DNA of 64,000 nt from Desulfuromonas sp. (GTDB taxonomy: Bacteria; Desulfobacterota; Desulfuromonadia; Desulfuromonadales; Geothermobacteraceae). This document shows, piece by piece, positions 43,868 through 52,687 of this stretch. Positions within the stretch are counted from its first letter, which is position 1. The number at the start of each line of letters is the position of its first letter. The translations under genes were made by a program, and so were the position numbers. The notes beneath the pieces are model-generated. The model made no database searches, was not told the DNA's origin, and saw nothing but the letters and a program-made list of their open reading frames with translations. The stretch covers positions 62,001 through 126,000 of the forward strand of contig PKUA01000018.1 in assembly GCA_002868905.1 (NCBI GenBank), given 5' to 3'.

Positions 43868-43914
43868 GTTTCTCCGACCACTTTTTCTCCCAGGCGAGCG
43901 GTTATCAGGGTTAA
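43864..43914 (+). pseudogene. Truncated N-terminus of a SAM methyltransferase-like gene (remnant)
   Basis: A GTG overlapping the MFS stop starts 16 codons, SFSDHFFSQASGYQG-stop. FSDHFS-x-x-A-x-x-Y is the usual N-terminus of small class I SAM-dependent methyltransferases (for example before FRPxYP). CAGGAACC precedes it. Nothing further of the family follows, so it looks like the 5' stub left by a deletion. Confidence 0.4.
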
Positions 43915-43997
43915 AGACCGCACCACCGCCGGAGCTCTTTAGCGATCCGGTCGCTGCCAATGCTGGTCGGGGATATGACATAAACAAGGAGGAGTGC

Positions 43998-44423
43998 ATG
44001 GATCCACGCGTGCGCAAGGCGATTGAAACCGGTTTCGAAAACGAACCGTTTGTCAGGACCATCGGCCTGCGGCTGACGGAGCTGCGCGACGGCTATTCCG
44101 CGGTGGAGATGGTCCACGAACCGGCCCGGCACGACAACCTGTTTCGTCGAGCCCATGGCGGGGCGATCTACGCCCTGATCGACGAAGCGTTCGAAATCGC
44201 CGCCCAGTCGGACGGCAGCATCGCCGTCGCGCTCAATGTCAATGTCACCTACGTCGCCAGCCCGGAACCTGGGAGCCTGTTGCGGGCCGAGGCGAAACGG
44301 ATCAGCCAGTCCAAGAAAACTGCTAATTTCGACATCTGGGTCATGGCTGACGACGGCAAGCTGATCGCCACCTGCCGTGCTCTCGCATTCCGGACCGGGA
44401 AACCGTTACAAATAGAGGAATAA
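43998..44423 (+). CDS. PaaI-type hotdog thioesterase
   Basis: The 141-residue product has the hotdog-fold motif HDNLFRRAHGGAIYALIDEAFEIAA, with the HGG of the active loop and an acidic residue in the following helix (about residues 44-68), and NVNVTYVASPEPG. It should hydrolyse acyl-CoA thioesters, perhaps phenylacetyl-type substrates. A strong AAGGAGGAG lies before the ATG. No paa genes are nearby. Confidence 0.88.
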   Translation: MDPRVRKAIETGFENEPFVRTIGLRLTELRDGYSAVEMVHEPARHDNLFRRAHGGAIYALIDEAFEIAAQSDGSIAVALNVNVTYVASPEPGSLLRAEAKRISQSKKTANFDIWVMADDGKLIATCRALAFRTGKPLQIEE

Positions 44424-44466
44424 CGAGAAGAGGGCACACCGCGACACACCATCGTGCCGCCGGGTG

Positions 44467-45033
44467 TTAACAGTTCTCGCACGGCTGCCAAAGCCGGTCA
44501 GCCTTTCCGGCGTCGTTGGCAAGGCGTGCCCAGACAAAGAAGAGATCGGAGAGGCGATTCAGATAGGTCAACACCGGCGGATTGATCGCCCCATCCCCTT
44601 CGGTTTCTACCAGGGCCCAGACGTTTCTCTCCACCCGACGTGCCACGGCACGAGCCAGATGCAGCTGGGCGCCAGCCCTTGTCCCTCCCGGCAGGATGAA
44701 ACTGGTTGCCGGTTCCAGCCGGTCGGTGGTTTTTTCAATGTCCTGCTCCAGGCGCAGGACGTGTCGTTCGGTGATCCGCAGTCCCTTTTCCTGGCTCAAA
44801 GGTGTCGCCAAGTCGGCCCCGAGATCAAACAAATCGTTCTGAATGCGGGCAACTTCGACTGCCACTCCCGGCGGCAAAACTTCCAGTAAAACCACGCCGA
44901 GCAGGCTGTTGAGTTCATCAACACTCCCGTAGGCATGAACCCTGGGCGACTGTTTCGGGACACGGGTTCCGTCAACCAGGCTTGTCTCTCCCCTGTCCCC
45001 CGTTCCCGTCGTGATCCGATCGAGCTTGACCAT
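44467..45033 (-). CDS. PduO-type cob(I)alamin adenosyltransferase
   Basis: The 188-residue product starts MVKLDRITTGTGDRGETSLVDGTRV, the ATP-binding N-terminal motif of the PduO family. It continues with HAYGSVDELNSLLG, LPGGTRAGAQLHLARAVARRVERN and NRLSDLFFVWAR. It transfers the adenosyl group from ATP to reduced cobalamin. GGGAGG before the ATG at 45033 supports this start over an extension to 45060. It is divergent from the ABC genes. Confidence 0.93.
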   Translation of the reverse strand: MVKLDRITTGTGDRGETSLVDGTRVPKQSPRVHAYGSVDELNSLLGVVLLEVLPPGVAVEVARIQNDLFDLGADLATPLSQEKGLRITERHVLRLEQDIEKTTDRLEPATSFILPGGTRAGAQLHLARAVARRVERNVWALVETEGDGAINPPVLTYLNRLSDLFFVWARLANDAGKADRLWQPCENC

Positions 45034-45145
45034 GCTTTTCCTCCCGTGGCGGCTTGCCACACAGAATTGGAACCCCTATTATACACATGAGTCTCTACGC
45101 ACCCAAGATGAAGACGTCCATTTCACCCCTGAAACCTGGATCCTT

Positions 45146-46078
45146 ATGCAACCAGCCCTGCGCATTGAAAATCTCTGGAAAACCTATGACGGCCCTCCCG
45201 TCGTCAAGGGGATCTCGTTCGACATCACCCCCGGGGAGATATTCGGCCTGCTCGGGCCGAACGGGGCCGGCAAGAGCACGACCATAAACATGGTGGCCGG
45301 GGTCAGCCGGATCGGATCCGGAAAGGTCGAGGTCTTCGGGCATGACACCGTGCGGGATTACAGCAGGTCCCGCCGCCTGGTCGGGGTCATGCACCAGGAG
45401 ATCGTGATCGATAACTTCTTCACCATCGATGCCGCCCTCAAAATGCATGCAGGCTATTTCGGAGTGAAAGACGACCCGGCCTGGCGGCAGATGCTGATCG
45501 ATCGCCTCGGGCTTCGCCCCCACCTCGGCAAGGTGATGATCAAGCTCTCCGGCGGCTTGAAGCGGCGGTTCATGATCGCCAAGGCGCTGATCCACAAACC
45601 CCGACTGCTGATTCTCGATGAACCGACCGCCGGGGTCGACGTGGAATTGCGTCATTCCCTGTGGGATTTCGTCCGGGAGATCAACGATGAGGGAACGACG
45701 ATCCTGCTCACCACGCATTACCTGGAAGAAGCCGAACAGATGTGCGGCCGGATCGCCATCATGAACCACGGGGAGATCCTCGCCATGGAATCAACCTACG
45801 ATCTGCTTAAACGCTGCGGTCGCCAGGAGCTGGTATTGCAGCTGCAGCAGCCCCTGGATCGGTTACCGCAGGAATTGCTCAATCTCTCGGCCCGCCTGGA
45901 TGCCAAGGGGACAGTGCTCTCCCTGCCGGTTCCGCCCGGGGAAGGGAGCGGTTCGCTGCTCGGGCGCATCTGCGCCCTCGGCTTGACAGTCGAGGAGATC
46001 GAAACCCGGCAACCCTCTCTGGAAGAGGTGTTTCTCGATCTGACCGGGCTGCGCAACGGTAAGGGGAGTTCTCGATGA
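45146..46078 (+). CDS. ABC transporter ATP-binding protein (ABC-2 type exporter)
   Basis: The 310-residue ATPase has Walker A GPNGAGKS (about 37-44), signature LSGGLKRR, Walker B LLILDEPT and the switch His in LLTTHYLEEAEQ. The C-terminal 85 residues are the usual extension of ABC-2/NodI-YadG-like ATPases. The ATG at 45146 starts MQPALRIENLWKTYDG; the frame is open upstream, but that region overlaps the divergent adenosyltransferase start. It overlaps the permease gene by 4 nt. Confidence 0.93.
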   Translation: MQPALRIENLWKTYDGPPVVKGISFDITPGEIFGLLGPNGAGKSTTINMVAGVSRIGSGKVEVFGHDTVRDYSRSRRLVGVMHQEIVIDNFFTIDAALKMHAGYFGVKDDPAWRQMLIDRLGLRPHLGKVMIKLSGGLKRRFMIAKALIHKPRLLILDEPTAGVDVELRHSLWDFVREINDEGTTILLTTHYLEEAEQMCGRIAIMNHGEILAMESTYDLLKRCGRQELVLQLQQPLDRLPQELLNLSARLDAKGTVLSLPVPPGEGSGSLLGRICALGLTVEEIETRQPSLEEVFLDLTGLRNGKGSSR

Positions 46079-46866
46079 AACTGTCGCTAAAAGGTCGGTC
46101 CTACAGTCGCTGGCAACCTTTCTGGACCCTGACCAACAAGGAAATCCGCCGTTTTATGCGGGTTTCCTCCCAGACCCTGTTGGCCCCGATCGTCAGCGCT
46201 TCCCTCTACCTGTTCGTCTTCGGCGCCACACTCGGTGAACGAATCAGCGTGCTCCCCGGTTTCTCCTATGCCCAGTTCGTCATACCCGGACTGATCCTGA
46301 TGGGGGTGATCAACAACAGCTTCGCCAACACCAGCTCCAGCCTGTTCATGTCGCGCTACCTCGGCAATATCGTCGACCTGCTGGTGACGCCGATTTCGCC
46401 ACCGCAATTTATCTGTGCCTACACCCTGGCCGCCATGGTCCGCGGTCTCGGAGTAGGGCTGGCGGTCTGGCTGATCTCCAACCTTTTCGCCGAACTCCCC
46501 TGGGCCCATCCGCTGGCTGCCATCGCCATGGCGGCCCTGGCGAGCTTCCTGTTCGCCCAGTTCGGGTTGGTGGCAGCCATTTTTGCCAATAACTTCGACG
46601 CTCTGTCGATGTTCAACAACTTCCTGATCCTGCCGCTCATTTACCTGGGTGGTGTCTTTTACCCGATTTCCATTCTTCCCGAATTCTGGGGCACCCTCTC
46701 TCACCTCAATCCGCTGTTCTACCTGATCGACGGCTTTCGCCACGCGATTCTCGGCGTCGGCGACCTGCCCTTCGCCGTTGCCTTCGGCGTCGCCGGCCTG
46801 CAGGCGACAATTCTTTTCACCCTCGCCGCTATCCTGATCGGCAAAGGTTATCGCCTGAGAAATTGA
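46075..46866 (+). CDS. ABC-2 type transporter permease
   Basis: The 263-residue product has about six membrane segments and the ABC-2 motif region YLGGVFYPISILPEFWGTLSHLNPLFYLIDGFRHAILG (about 190-227). This is as in YadH/NodJ-like permeases. It pairs with the ATPase just upstream (ATGA overlap). The exported substrate is unknown. A terminator hairpin follows 11 nt after the stop. Confidence 0.92.
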   Translation: MKLSLKGRSYSRWQPFWTLTNKEIRRFMRVSSQTLLAPIVSASLYLFVFGATLGERISVLPGFSYAQFVIPGLILMGVINNSFANTSSSLFMSRYLGNIVDLLVTPISPPQFICAYTLAAMVRGLGVGLAVWLISNLFAELPWAHPLAAIAMAALASFLFAQFGLVAAIFANNFDALSMFNNFLILPLIYLGGVFYPISILPEFWGTLSHLNPLFYLIDGFRHAILGVGDLPFAVAFGVAGLQATILFTLAAILIGKGYRLRN

Positions 46867-46873
46867 GACCTGA

Positions 46874-46906
46874 AAAAGCCGGCCTTCAAGAAAGAAGGCC
46901 GGCCTT
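46874..46906. terminator. Bidirectional terminator
   Basis: GCCGGCCTTC (46878-46887) pairs with GAAGGCCGGC (46894-46903), loop AAGAAA. On the minus strand TTTTTC follows, serving the GntR gene; on the plus strand the T-tract is weak. Confidence 0.75.
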
Positions 46907-46931
46907 GGTAGCATCAAACTGCAGATTAAAC

Positions 46932-47639
46932 CTACTCCACCGATTCCCTGAGAAAACCTAAAGCGTCCCCAGACCGTTCATCTGCGCTCATGCTCTGAAT
47001 CAGCACCTGCCCGCCGAGCGCGGCTGTCTGACTGACCAATTTATTGGCAGCTTCCCCATCCTTGGCCCGGAACGCCTCGATCAACTTCCGATGCTCTTCG
47101 ACAGAAATATCCATCCGACCCGGGAGAGAGAGAGATGCCATGCGTAACCGGATGAATTTCATTCCAACCTGGGAGATCAATTCTGCCAGTTTCTCGTTGC
47201 CGGCCGCCTTGATAAAGACGTCGTGAAACTCGGTATGGACGCGGTAAAAGGCCTTGACATCCCCATCCTCGGCGACCTGGGCGAGCTTTTGGTTGATCGT
47301 CTCAAGTCGGTCAATTTCCCGGTCTGTCAGGTTGACGGCAGCGAGTCGTGCCGCATACCCCTCGAGGATACTCTTGATGGCGTAAAACTCCGTCACATCC
47401 CGCTCCGAGAGGGCAGTCACGACCGCTCCCTTGCGTGGTATGACGGTGAGATAACCTTCTGATTCCAGCTGCCGGAAAGCCTCGCGAATCGGCGTACGGC
47501 TGATACCGAACCGTTCTGCCAGTTCCGGTTCAGCCACCTTTTCGCCAGGCTTTAAAACCCCCTTCAAGATTGATTCCCGAATGGTTTCGAGAATCTTTTC
47601 GCGCAGGGTCTGATGGCGCTCTATTGGTTTTCTGCGCAA
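46932..47639 (-). CDS. GntR-family transcriptional regulator (FadR/FCD subgroup)
   Basis: The product (about 235 residues from the chosen start) has an N-terminal winged helix (TLREKILETIRESILKGVLKPGEKVAEPELAERFGISRTPIREAFRQLESEGYLTVIPRKGAVV). An FCD ligand domain follows with metal-site His/Asp positions (HTEFHDVFIKAAGNEKL and VEEHRKLIEAF). The start is taken as the TTG at 47639, which follows GGAGGG at 6-nt spacing; an ATG at 47663 is an alternative. A strong palindrome overlaps its promoter, so it probably represses itself. No metabolic target gene is adjacent. Confidence 0.9.
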   Translation of the reverse strand: MRRKPIERHQTLREKILETIRESILKGVLKPGEKVAEPELAERFGISRTPIREAFRQLESEGYLTVIPRKGAVVTALSERDVTEFYAIKSILEGYAARLAAVNLTDREIDRLETINQKLAQVAEDGDVKAFYRVHTEFHDVFIKAAGNEKLAELISQVGMKFIRLRMASLSLPGRMDISVEEHRKLIEAFRAKDGEAANKLVSQTAALGGQVLIQSMSADERSGDALGFLRESVE

Positions 47640-47666
47640 CGGAAGCCCTCCAATCCATGTCATTAT

Positions 47667-47706
47667 TATACGTATACGATTGTATACAGTATACAAAAGA
47701 TGTCAA
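47667..47706 (-). promoter_or_regulatory. GntR promoter with operator palindromes
   Basis: On the minus strand TTGACA (47706-47701), a 16-nt spacer and TACAAT (47684-47679) form a promoter. TTGTATAC-A-GTATACAA (47680-47696, a perfect palindrome) covers the spacer and -10, and a second palindrome TATACGTATA (47667-47676) follows. The spacing and AT-rich arms fit a GntR/FCD operator. Confidence 0.7.
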
Positions 47707-47709
47707 GCA

Positions 47710-48483
47710 TTATATCCGGGAGAGATCTTTGGTCGGTGTGGGCGCAAGGAACCGGGGAGCACGGGCTAAAACAGCGACGACCACCTGGCCGGCCCCACCG
47801 CACCGCAAAACCCGGGCACACTCGCCGACGGTTGCGCCGGTCGTCATGACGTCATCTACCAACACGACCCGCTCTCCCTGCAAAGAGCGGGAGAGAGTGA
47901 AAGCGTCCCGCAGGTTTTGATGCCTCTGTTCGGCGCGAATCGACTGTTGCGGGGGTGTTTCCCTCGTGCGATACAAAAGGTCGGAATCGAGACGCCCATG
48001 CAGCCGGCTTGCGAGATGACGCGCCAGGAGGGCCGATTGGTTGAAGGTCCTTTGTCGAAGGCGCTTCAGATGCAGGGGAACAGGTATGAACAGGGTCTCC
48101 CGGGGGCAGGCAAGAACTCCCCTTAAACGACGTGACAACATGGCCCCGAGTGGTCGATCAAGCAGGGGTCGCCGGGAAAATTTTAACTGGTGGACCGCTT
48201 CCCGGAGCTGCCCGCTGAACAGACCGAGAGTCACCACCCGTTCAAACTCAGGTTGATGACGCAAACAATCGCCGCACAGATGCACCGAGGAGTCCGGAGA
48301 CTCGTATGGCAGGGAACAGCGGGGGCAGTGACCGGTCGGCAAAGCAGGGTATCCGCGCAAACAGTGCCGACAGATTCCGCCTCGCCAAGCTGGACGGTTT
48401 TGACCGCACAGGGGGCAGACCGGCGGCAACAGCAGGTCGAACAGGCCGACCAGTTCGCGACAAAGAAAGGACTCCCCCCCCAT
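47710..48483 (-). CDS. comF: ComF-family protein (phosphoribosyltransferase-like)
   Basis: The 257-residue product has an N-terminal zinc-finger-like set of Cys pairs (CPLCGQ, CRHC, CPRC, CGDC). The C-terminal phosphoribosyltransferase domain has the PRPP loop VVLVDDVMTTGAT. Family members in naturally competent bacteria take part in DNA uptake; elsewhere the role is uncertain. GGGGAGG lies very close to the ATG. It follows gpmI by 24 nt. Confidence 0.9.
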   Translation of the reverse strand: MGGESFLCRELVGLFDLLLPPVCPLCGQNRPAWRGGICRHCLRGYPALPTGHCPRCSLPYESPDSSVHLCGDCLRHQPEFERVVTLGLFSGQLREAVHQLKFSRRPLLDRPLGAMLSRRLRGVLACPRETLFIPVPLHLKRLRQRTFNQSALLARHLASRLHGRLDSDLLYRTRETPPQQSIRAEQRHQNLRDAFTLSRSLQGERVVLVDDVMTTGATVGECARVLRCGGAGQVVVAVLARAPRFLAPTPTKDLSRI

Positions 48484-48507
48484 TTCCTCCCCGGTTGCTA
48501 GATATCC

Positions 48508-50058
48508 TTAGACGTGATGGAGCAGGCTCGAACCGGTCATCTCGGCCGGTTGCTCAACACCGAGAAGTTCGAGAATGGTCGGGGCCAAATCGGCCAGGAT
48601 CCCGGAACGGATGGTTCGATCCTGTTCCCCCGGGGCAACCAAAAACAACCGGACAGGATTGCTGGTGTGTGCCGTATGAGGGCCATTGGCGCCGTCTGAC
48701 ATCTGTTCGCAGTTGCCATGGTCGGCCGTCACCAGCAGGCTCCCCCCCATATCCAGGGTCGCATCAACCACTTGCCCGAGGCAACCATCGACCGTTTCCA
48801 TCGCTGCGACCGCTGCCTCCATCACCCCCGTGTGTCCGACCATGTCCGGATTGGCAAAATTGAGAATGATGACATCGTATTTGCCGCTCCGAATGCATTT
48901 CACCACTTCCGCAGTTACTTCCGGAGCGCTCATTTCAGGTTTCTGGTCGTAGGTGGCAACCTCTTTGGGGGATGGGATCAACACCCGATCCTCACCGGGA
49001 AACGGCTCTTCGACCCCCCCATTGAAGAAAAAAGTCACGTGGGCGTACTTCTCGGTTTCGGCGATGCGCAGCTGCGTCATGCCGTGCTGCGCCAGAACCT
49101 CCCCAAGGATGTTGCGGTAGGTTTCCGGCGGAAAGGCGACCGGCAACCCGAAGGTTTCGTCGTATTCGGTCAGGCAGACATAACCGGCCAGAGACGGAGC
49201 CTTGGCCCGCGCGAAACCGTCGAAACCATCCTGGGTCAACGCCCGGGTCATCTCCCGGGCACGGTCGGCACGGAAGTTGAAAAACAGGATGCCGTCGCCA
49301 TCATCGATGGTTCCGACAGGAACCCCGTCCCGGCAGATCACGCGCGGCTCAACGAACTCGTCGGTTTGTCCATCGGCGTAAGCCGTCTCGATCGCATCGG
49401 CACTCGAGGCGGCCGGGAGGCCCTCCCCGACGGTCATGGCTTGGTAAGCCTTCGCCACCCGCTCCCAACGGTTGTCCCGATCCATGGCATAAAAACGCCC
49501 GCTCACGGTGGCGACGTCACCGCAACCGATCCGTTGCATTTCCTGCTCGAGCTGCCGCAGATAAGCCGCACCACTTTTCGGGGGGGTATCACGACCATCC
49601 ATGAACGGGTGGATGCATATCTGCTCCACCCCCTGTTGCCGGGCGAGCTCGATCAGCGCGTAAAGATGACTGTTGTGGGAGTGGACGCCGCCGTCGGAAA
49701 GGAGGCCGAGCAGATGCAACTTGCCCTGCTTGGCCCGAATGCGGTCAAAAAGCTCGAGGAGAGTCTGGTTGCTTCCCAACTCCCCTTCGGCCGCCGCTTT
49801 GCTGATCCTTGTCAGGTCCTGGTAGACGATACGGCCGGCCCCGATATTGAGGTGGCCGACTTCGGAATTTCCCATCTGCCCGTCCGGCAGTCCGACCGAA
49901 ACGCCGGACGCCCCGAGCTCTGCATGGGGATACTCGGCGACCAGCCGGTCAAGAACGGGTGTCTTGGCCTGACAGACGGCGTTGCTGACGGTACATTCCG
50001 CGAGCCCCCAGCCGTCGAGGATCACCAGGACGACCGGGGATTTGGCGCTTGCGGTCAT
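48508..50058 (-). CDS. gpmI: 2,3-bisphosphoglycerate-independent phosphoglycerate mutase
   Basis: The 516-residue enzyme has the metal/catalytic motifs [15 protein letters not shown] (catalytic Ser65), [39 protein letters not shown] and [10 protein letters not shown]. These match the alkaline-phosphatase-superfamily GpmI with two Mn ions. It interconverts 3- and 2-phosphoglycerate. Its ATG overlaps the lapB stop by 4 nt. Confidence 0.97.
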   Translation of the reverse strand: MTASAKSPVVLVILDGWGLAECTVSNAVCQAKTPVLDRLVAEYPHAELGASGVSVGLPDGQMGNSEVGHLNIGAGRIVYQDLTRISKAAAEGELGSNQTLLELFDRIRAKQGKLHLLGLLSDGGVHSHNSHLYALIELARQQGVEQICIHPFMDGRDTPPKSGAAYLRQLEQEMQRIGCGDVATVSGRFYAMDRDNRWERVAKAYQAMTVGEGLPAASSADAIETAYADGQTDEFVEPRVICRDGVPVGTIDDGDGILFFNFRADRAREMTRALTQDGFDGFARAKAPSLAGYVCLTEYDETFGLPVAFPPETYRNILGEVLAQHGMTQLRIAETEKYAHVTFFFNGGVEEPFPGEDRVLIPSPKEVATYDQKPEMSAPEVTAEVVKCIRSGKYDVIILNFANPDMVGHTGVMEAAVAAMETVDGCLGQVVDATLDMGGSLLVTADHGNCEQMSDGANGPHTAHTSNPVRLFLVAPGEQDRTIRSGILADLAPTILELLGVEQPAEMTGSSLLHHV

Positions 50059-51416
50059 GAACGCTCCCCGTGATGGATCTCGCGCACCTCGGTCAGGCGC
50101 GCGTCACGGAACAGCTGGCGATGGAGTAGACTGAACGTCCCCCAATTGCCACAGGAGGTGCAGCGGCTCTGCCAGTTTTCGACCTTGGCTCCGCAACTGT
50201 CGCAGGAGTAGCCGAGGCGGAGGTGCTTATCGACCCCGAGGGCCTTCTGGTATTCAGCGATGGCGTCATCCATCCGGTCGCGACGCCGGTAGGCTTCGGC
50301 CAGCAGGAAACTGAGCTGGGATGATTCGACGCCGGAATTCTCAACCGTGAACAGCTGTTCGATCGCCTCTTCGATCATCTCCAGGCGAAGGCAGAACTTA
50401 CCGTAAAAGAGGCGCAGCAGCATGTCATCGGCATTCTGCGCCAGTTCCTGGCGGTAAAAGGTGAGGAGTGAGGCGGGGTCCTCCGCCTCCATGTAGTAGT
50501 CTTCCAGCCGGGCCAGGAAAATGCTCTTGCCGAGTTTCCGGTAGCCTTCCTGCCAGATGGCGACGGCATCCTTACCCCGATCCATGGCGAGCAGAGCGTC
50601 ACCGAGCGAGACCCGGGCCGGGGCAAACTCGGGGGCATCCTTGGCGAGGGATTGCAGTTCTCCCCGGGCCGCATCCGCTTTGCCCTCTTCCAGGTCGAGA
50701 CGCGCCACTTCGTACCGGAGCGGAAGCATCTTCTGCTTTTCCGCGTCCATTTTGGTTTTGCCCGCGACCTTGAGAACCTTTTTCTGCAATTCCAGCGCCT
50801 CGCGCCAATCACCGTTGCGGATGGCGAGCTCCCGTAGTGAGCGAATCGCCTTGCGGTTGTCGCTCTCGATGGCGAGGATCGCCTCGTAGGTCTCCTTCGC
50901 TTCCTCTTCGCGACCGATCTCCTCATTGGAGGTCGCCAGCTTGAATAACACCTCGAGGCTCTTCGGATCGATCTGACGAGCTTTGGCGAGCAGCTGCAAA
51001 GCAGCCTCCTGGTCACCTTCCTGCAGGCTGAGGCTGGCGAGCGCCAGGTAACTGTCGATCCGCTGGGGGTCCCGGTCGAGAGCTTTCTGCAGCAGGGCAC
51101 GAGCCTTTTTCAGGTCGCCGGAGAGGAGACGAACCACTCCGTCCCGGTAGAGGGAGGCTATCTCCTTCGCCTTTTTCTCCTGCCGATCGACCCGCCAGTG
51201 CTTGTATCCGTGGATCATCAGGTTGAAAACATGAGCGCCGTAGCCGATCATCAGGCCGATGGTAATGGCTGCAATGATAAGGATCGAGGCGGAGAAGGTA
51301 AGACTCTTCCCGTGGAGATAGTAGAGTGTTATCTCATCCGGATTGAGCTTATCAAAATAGATGAAGAACGCCAGGATGAGAGCGGTCAACAACAGGATGA
51401 TGCGGATCAGTCGCAT
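50055..51416 (-). CDS. lapB: LapA-LapB-like fusion: TPR protein for LPS assembly control
   Basis: The 453-residue protein starts with two membrane helices (about 3-20 and 43-66), with the sequence pattern of the LapA domain ([23 protein letters not shown]). A long TPR region follows (about 85-390, for example [27 protein letters not shown] and [22 protein letters not shown]). The C-terminal rubredoxin-like knuckle has CDSCG and CTSCG. In E. coli lapA and lapB are separate adjacent genes; LapB controls LpxC proteolysis by FtsH. Here both are one protein. It lies first before gpmI. Confidence 0.9.
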   Translation of the reverse strand: MRLIRIILLLTALILAFFIYFDKLNPDEITLYYLHGKSLTFSASILIIAAITIGLMIGYGAHVFNLMIHGYKHWRVDRQEKKAKEIASLYRDGVVRLLSGDLKKARALLQKALDRDPQRIDSYLALASLSLQEGDQEAALQLLAKARQIDPKSLEVLFKLATSNEEIGREEEAKETYEAILAIESDNRKAIRSLRELAIRNGDWREALELQKKVLKVAGKTKMDAEKQKMLPLRYEVARLDLEEGKADAARGELQSLAKDAPEFAPARVSLGDALLAMDRGKDAVAIWQEGYRKLGKSIFLARLEDYYMEAEDPASLLTFYRQELAQNADDMLLRLFYGKFCLRLEMIEEAIEQLFTVENSGVESSQLSFLLAEAYRRRDRMDDAIAEYQKALGVDKHLRLGYSCDSCGAKVENWQSRCTSCGNWGTFSLLHRQLFRDARLTEVREIHHGERS

Positions 51417-51458
51417 AGCAGGCTCCTGGGGCAGTGGCCCTTGTTTGGAGAGTTTATC

Positions 51459-51812
51459 TTATTCTCCGTATTTTTCGATCTCAGTTTTGCATTCTATGCA
51501 ATATCGTGAAAAAGGGCGAACTTTTAACCTCTGTGCGGCGATCTCTTCTTCACAGCGCATGCAGTTGCCGTATTCACCTTCGGCAATCCGCTCCAGCGCC
51601 GTTTCGATATCGCGCAGCTTCTGCCGTTGGTTCTGCCCCAGGTTGAGCAGAACATCCCGGCTGTTGGCATTGGCTGAAATGTCGCTGATATCGGGCAGGG
51701 CCTCTCCGCCGAGTTCACGGTATTCGGCCATAGCTTCCTGGACCTCTTTCAGCACCTCACGACGCATGTCGAGAAGTGCCTTTTTCGCTGACTCAAGTTC
51801 TTCAGGGGTCAT
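51459..51812 (-). CDS. DksA/TraR-type zinc-finger protein
   Basis: The 117-residue product has a coiled-coil start (TPEELESAKKALLDMRREVLKEVQEAMAEY). A central LPDISDISANANSRDVLLNLGQNQRQKLRDIETALERIAEGEYG and the four-Cys finger CMRCEEEI...YCIEC follow. It should bind the RNA polymerase secondary channel like DksA; the tip motif differs from canonical DksA, so a DksA paralogue is possible. It follows rlmH by 21 nt. Confidence 0.9.
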   Translation of the reverse strand: MTPEELESAKKALLDMRREVLKEVQEAMAEYRELGGEALPDISDISANANSRDVLLNLGQNQRQKLRDIETALERIAEGEYGNCMRCEEEIAAQRLKVRPFSRYCIECKTEIEKYGE

Positions 51813-51833
51813 TCCCTCCCTCTCCTTTCCAGA

Positions 51834-52307
51834 TCAACTATGATGATATGGCTCTCGCCTTATAATAGTCATTGCGCGGTACAACTGTTCCGCCAGAATC
51901 AACCTGACCATTTGGTGGGGGAACGTCATCTCCGACAAAGAGAGAATACGATCCGCCCTTTTCCTGACCTGATCCGAGAGCCCGTACGGTCCACCGATGA
52001 TCCAGGTCAGGTACTCCGTTCCGGACAGCATTTCCTTCTCGACCAGGCGGGCCATGCCTGCCGAATCGAGGCCGCGCCCCCGCTCATCGAGAACGATGAC
52101 CGGGCCCCGTGCCGGAATTTTTTCCAGAATCCTCAACCCCTCACGATCGCGAACCCGGTCGACATCCGGTTTTTTTCCTGCTTTTTCTTCCTTGAGCTCA
52201 ATCAACTCCAGCGGCAGGTACCGTCTCAGCCGGGTGGTGAACTCCTCCACCCCCTCTTGCAGGTGACGCTGGGACATCCGCCCGACGCAGATCAAAACCA
52301 GCTTCAA
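51834..52307 (-). CDS. rlmH: 23S rRNA (pseudouridine1915-N3)-methyltransferase
   Basis: The 157-residue SPOUT methyltransferase has VIVLDERGRGLDSAGMARLVE, the glycine-rich WIIGGPYGLSDQVRKRAD and the C-terminal knot region LSLSEMTFPHQMVRLILAEQLYRAMTIIRREPYHHS, all typical for RlmH. It modifies helix 69 of the large subunit. It overlaps rsfS by 4 nt. Confidence 0.96.
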   Translation of the reverse strand: MKLVLICVGRMSQRHLQEGVEEFTTRLRRYLPLELIELKEEKAGKKPDVDRVRDREGLRILEKIPARGPVIVLDERGRGLDSAGMARLVEKEMLSGTEYLTWIIGGPYGLSDQVRKRADRILSLSEMTFPHQMVRLILAEQLYRAMTIIRREPYHHS

Positions 52308-52687
52308 CGGGTCGGCACCTCTGTTGTCACATCCTGCCCTGGGACAACGAGCTCAGTCGCCTCGCTCCAGAGTCCCTCAAGGTCGTAGAAACTGCGCACC
52401 GCCGGCTGAAACACGTGCACCATGATATCACCGTAGTCGAGCAACACCCAGCGCCCTTCATCCATCCCCTCGACGGCAAGCGGCTGGACGCCGTGATCGT
52501 CTTTGAGACCGAGTCGAATCGCCTCGGCGACGGCTTGGACATGGCGATCGGATGTCCCGGTCGCGACAACCAGAAAGTCAGTCAACGAAGAAACCGGTGC
52601 GATTTCAAGGATTTTCAGATTGAGAGCTTTTTTGTCGATCGCGTATTCGGCACAGAGCAGGGCACGCGCTTTGGTCTGTAGAGTCAA
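52304..52687 (-). CDS. rsfS: Ribosomal silencing factor RsfS
   Basis: The product of 127 residues has AEYAIDKKALNLKILEIAPVSSLTDFLVVATGTSDRHVQAVAEAI and GRWVLLDYGDIMVHVFQPAVRSFYDLEGLW, the signature of RsfS/Iojap. It binds L14 and blocks subunit joining in starvation. The start is the TTG at 52687, overlapping the nadD stop (TTGA) with AGAGGA upstream; the longer open frame is inside nadD. Confidence 0.93.
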   Translation of the reverse strand: MTLQTKARALLCAEYAIDKKALNLKILEIAPVSSLTDFLVVATGTSDRHVQAVAEAIRLGLKDDHGVQPLAVEGMDEGRWVLLDYGDIMVHVFQPAVRSFYDLEGLWSEATELVVPGQDVTTEVPTR

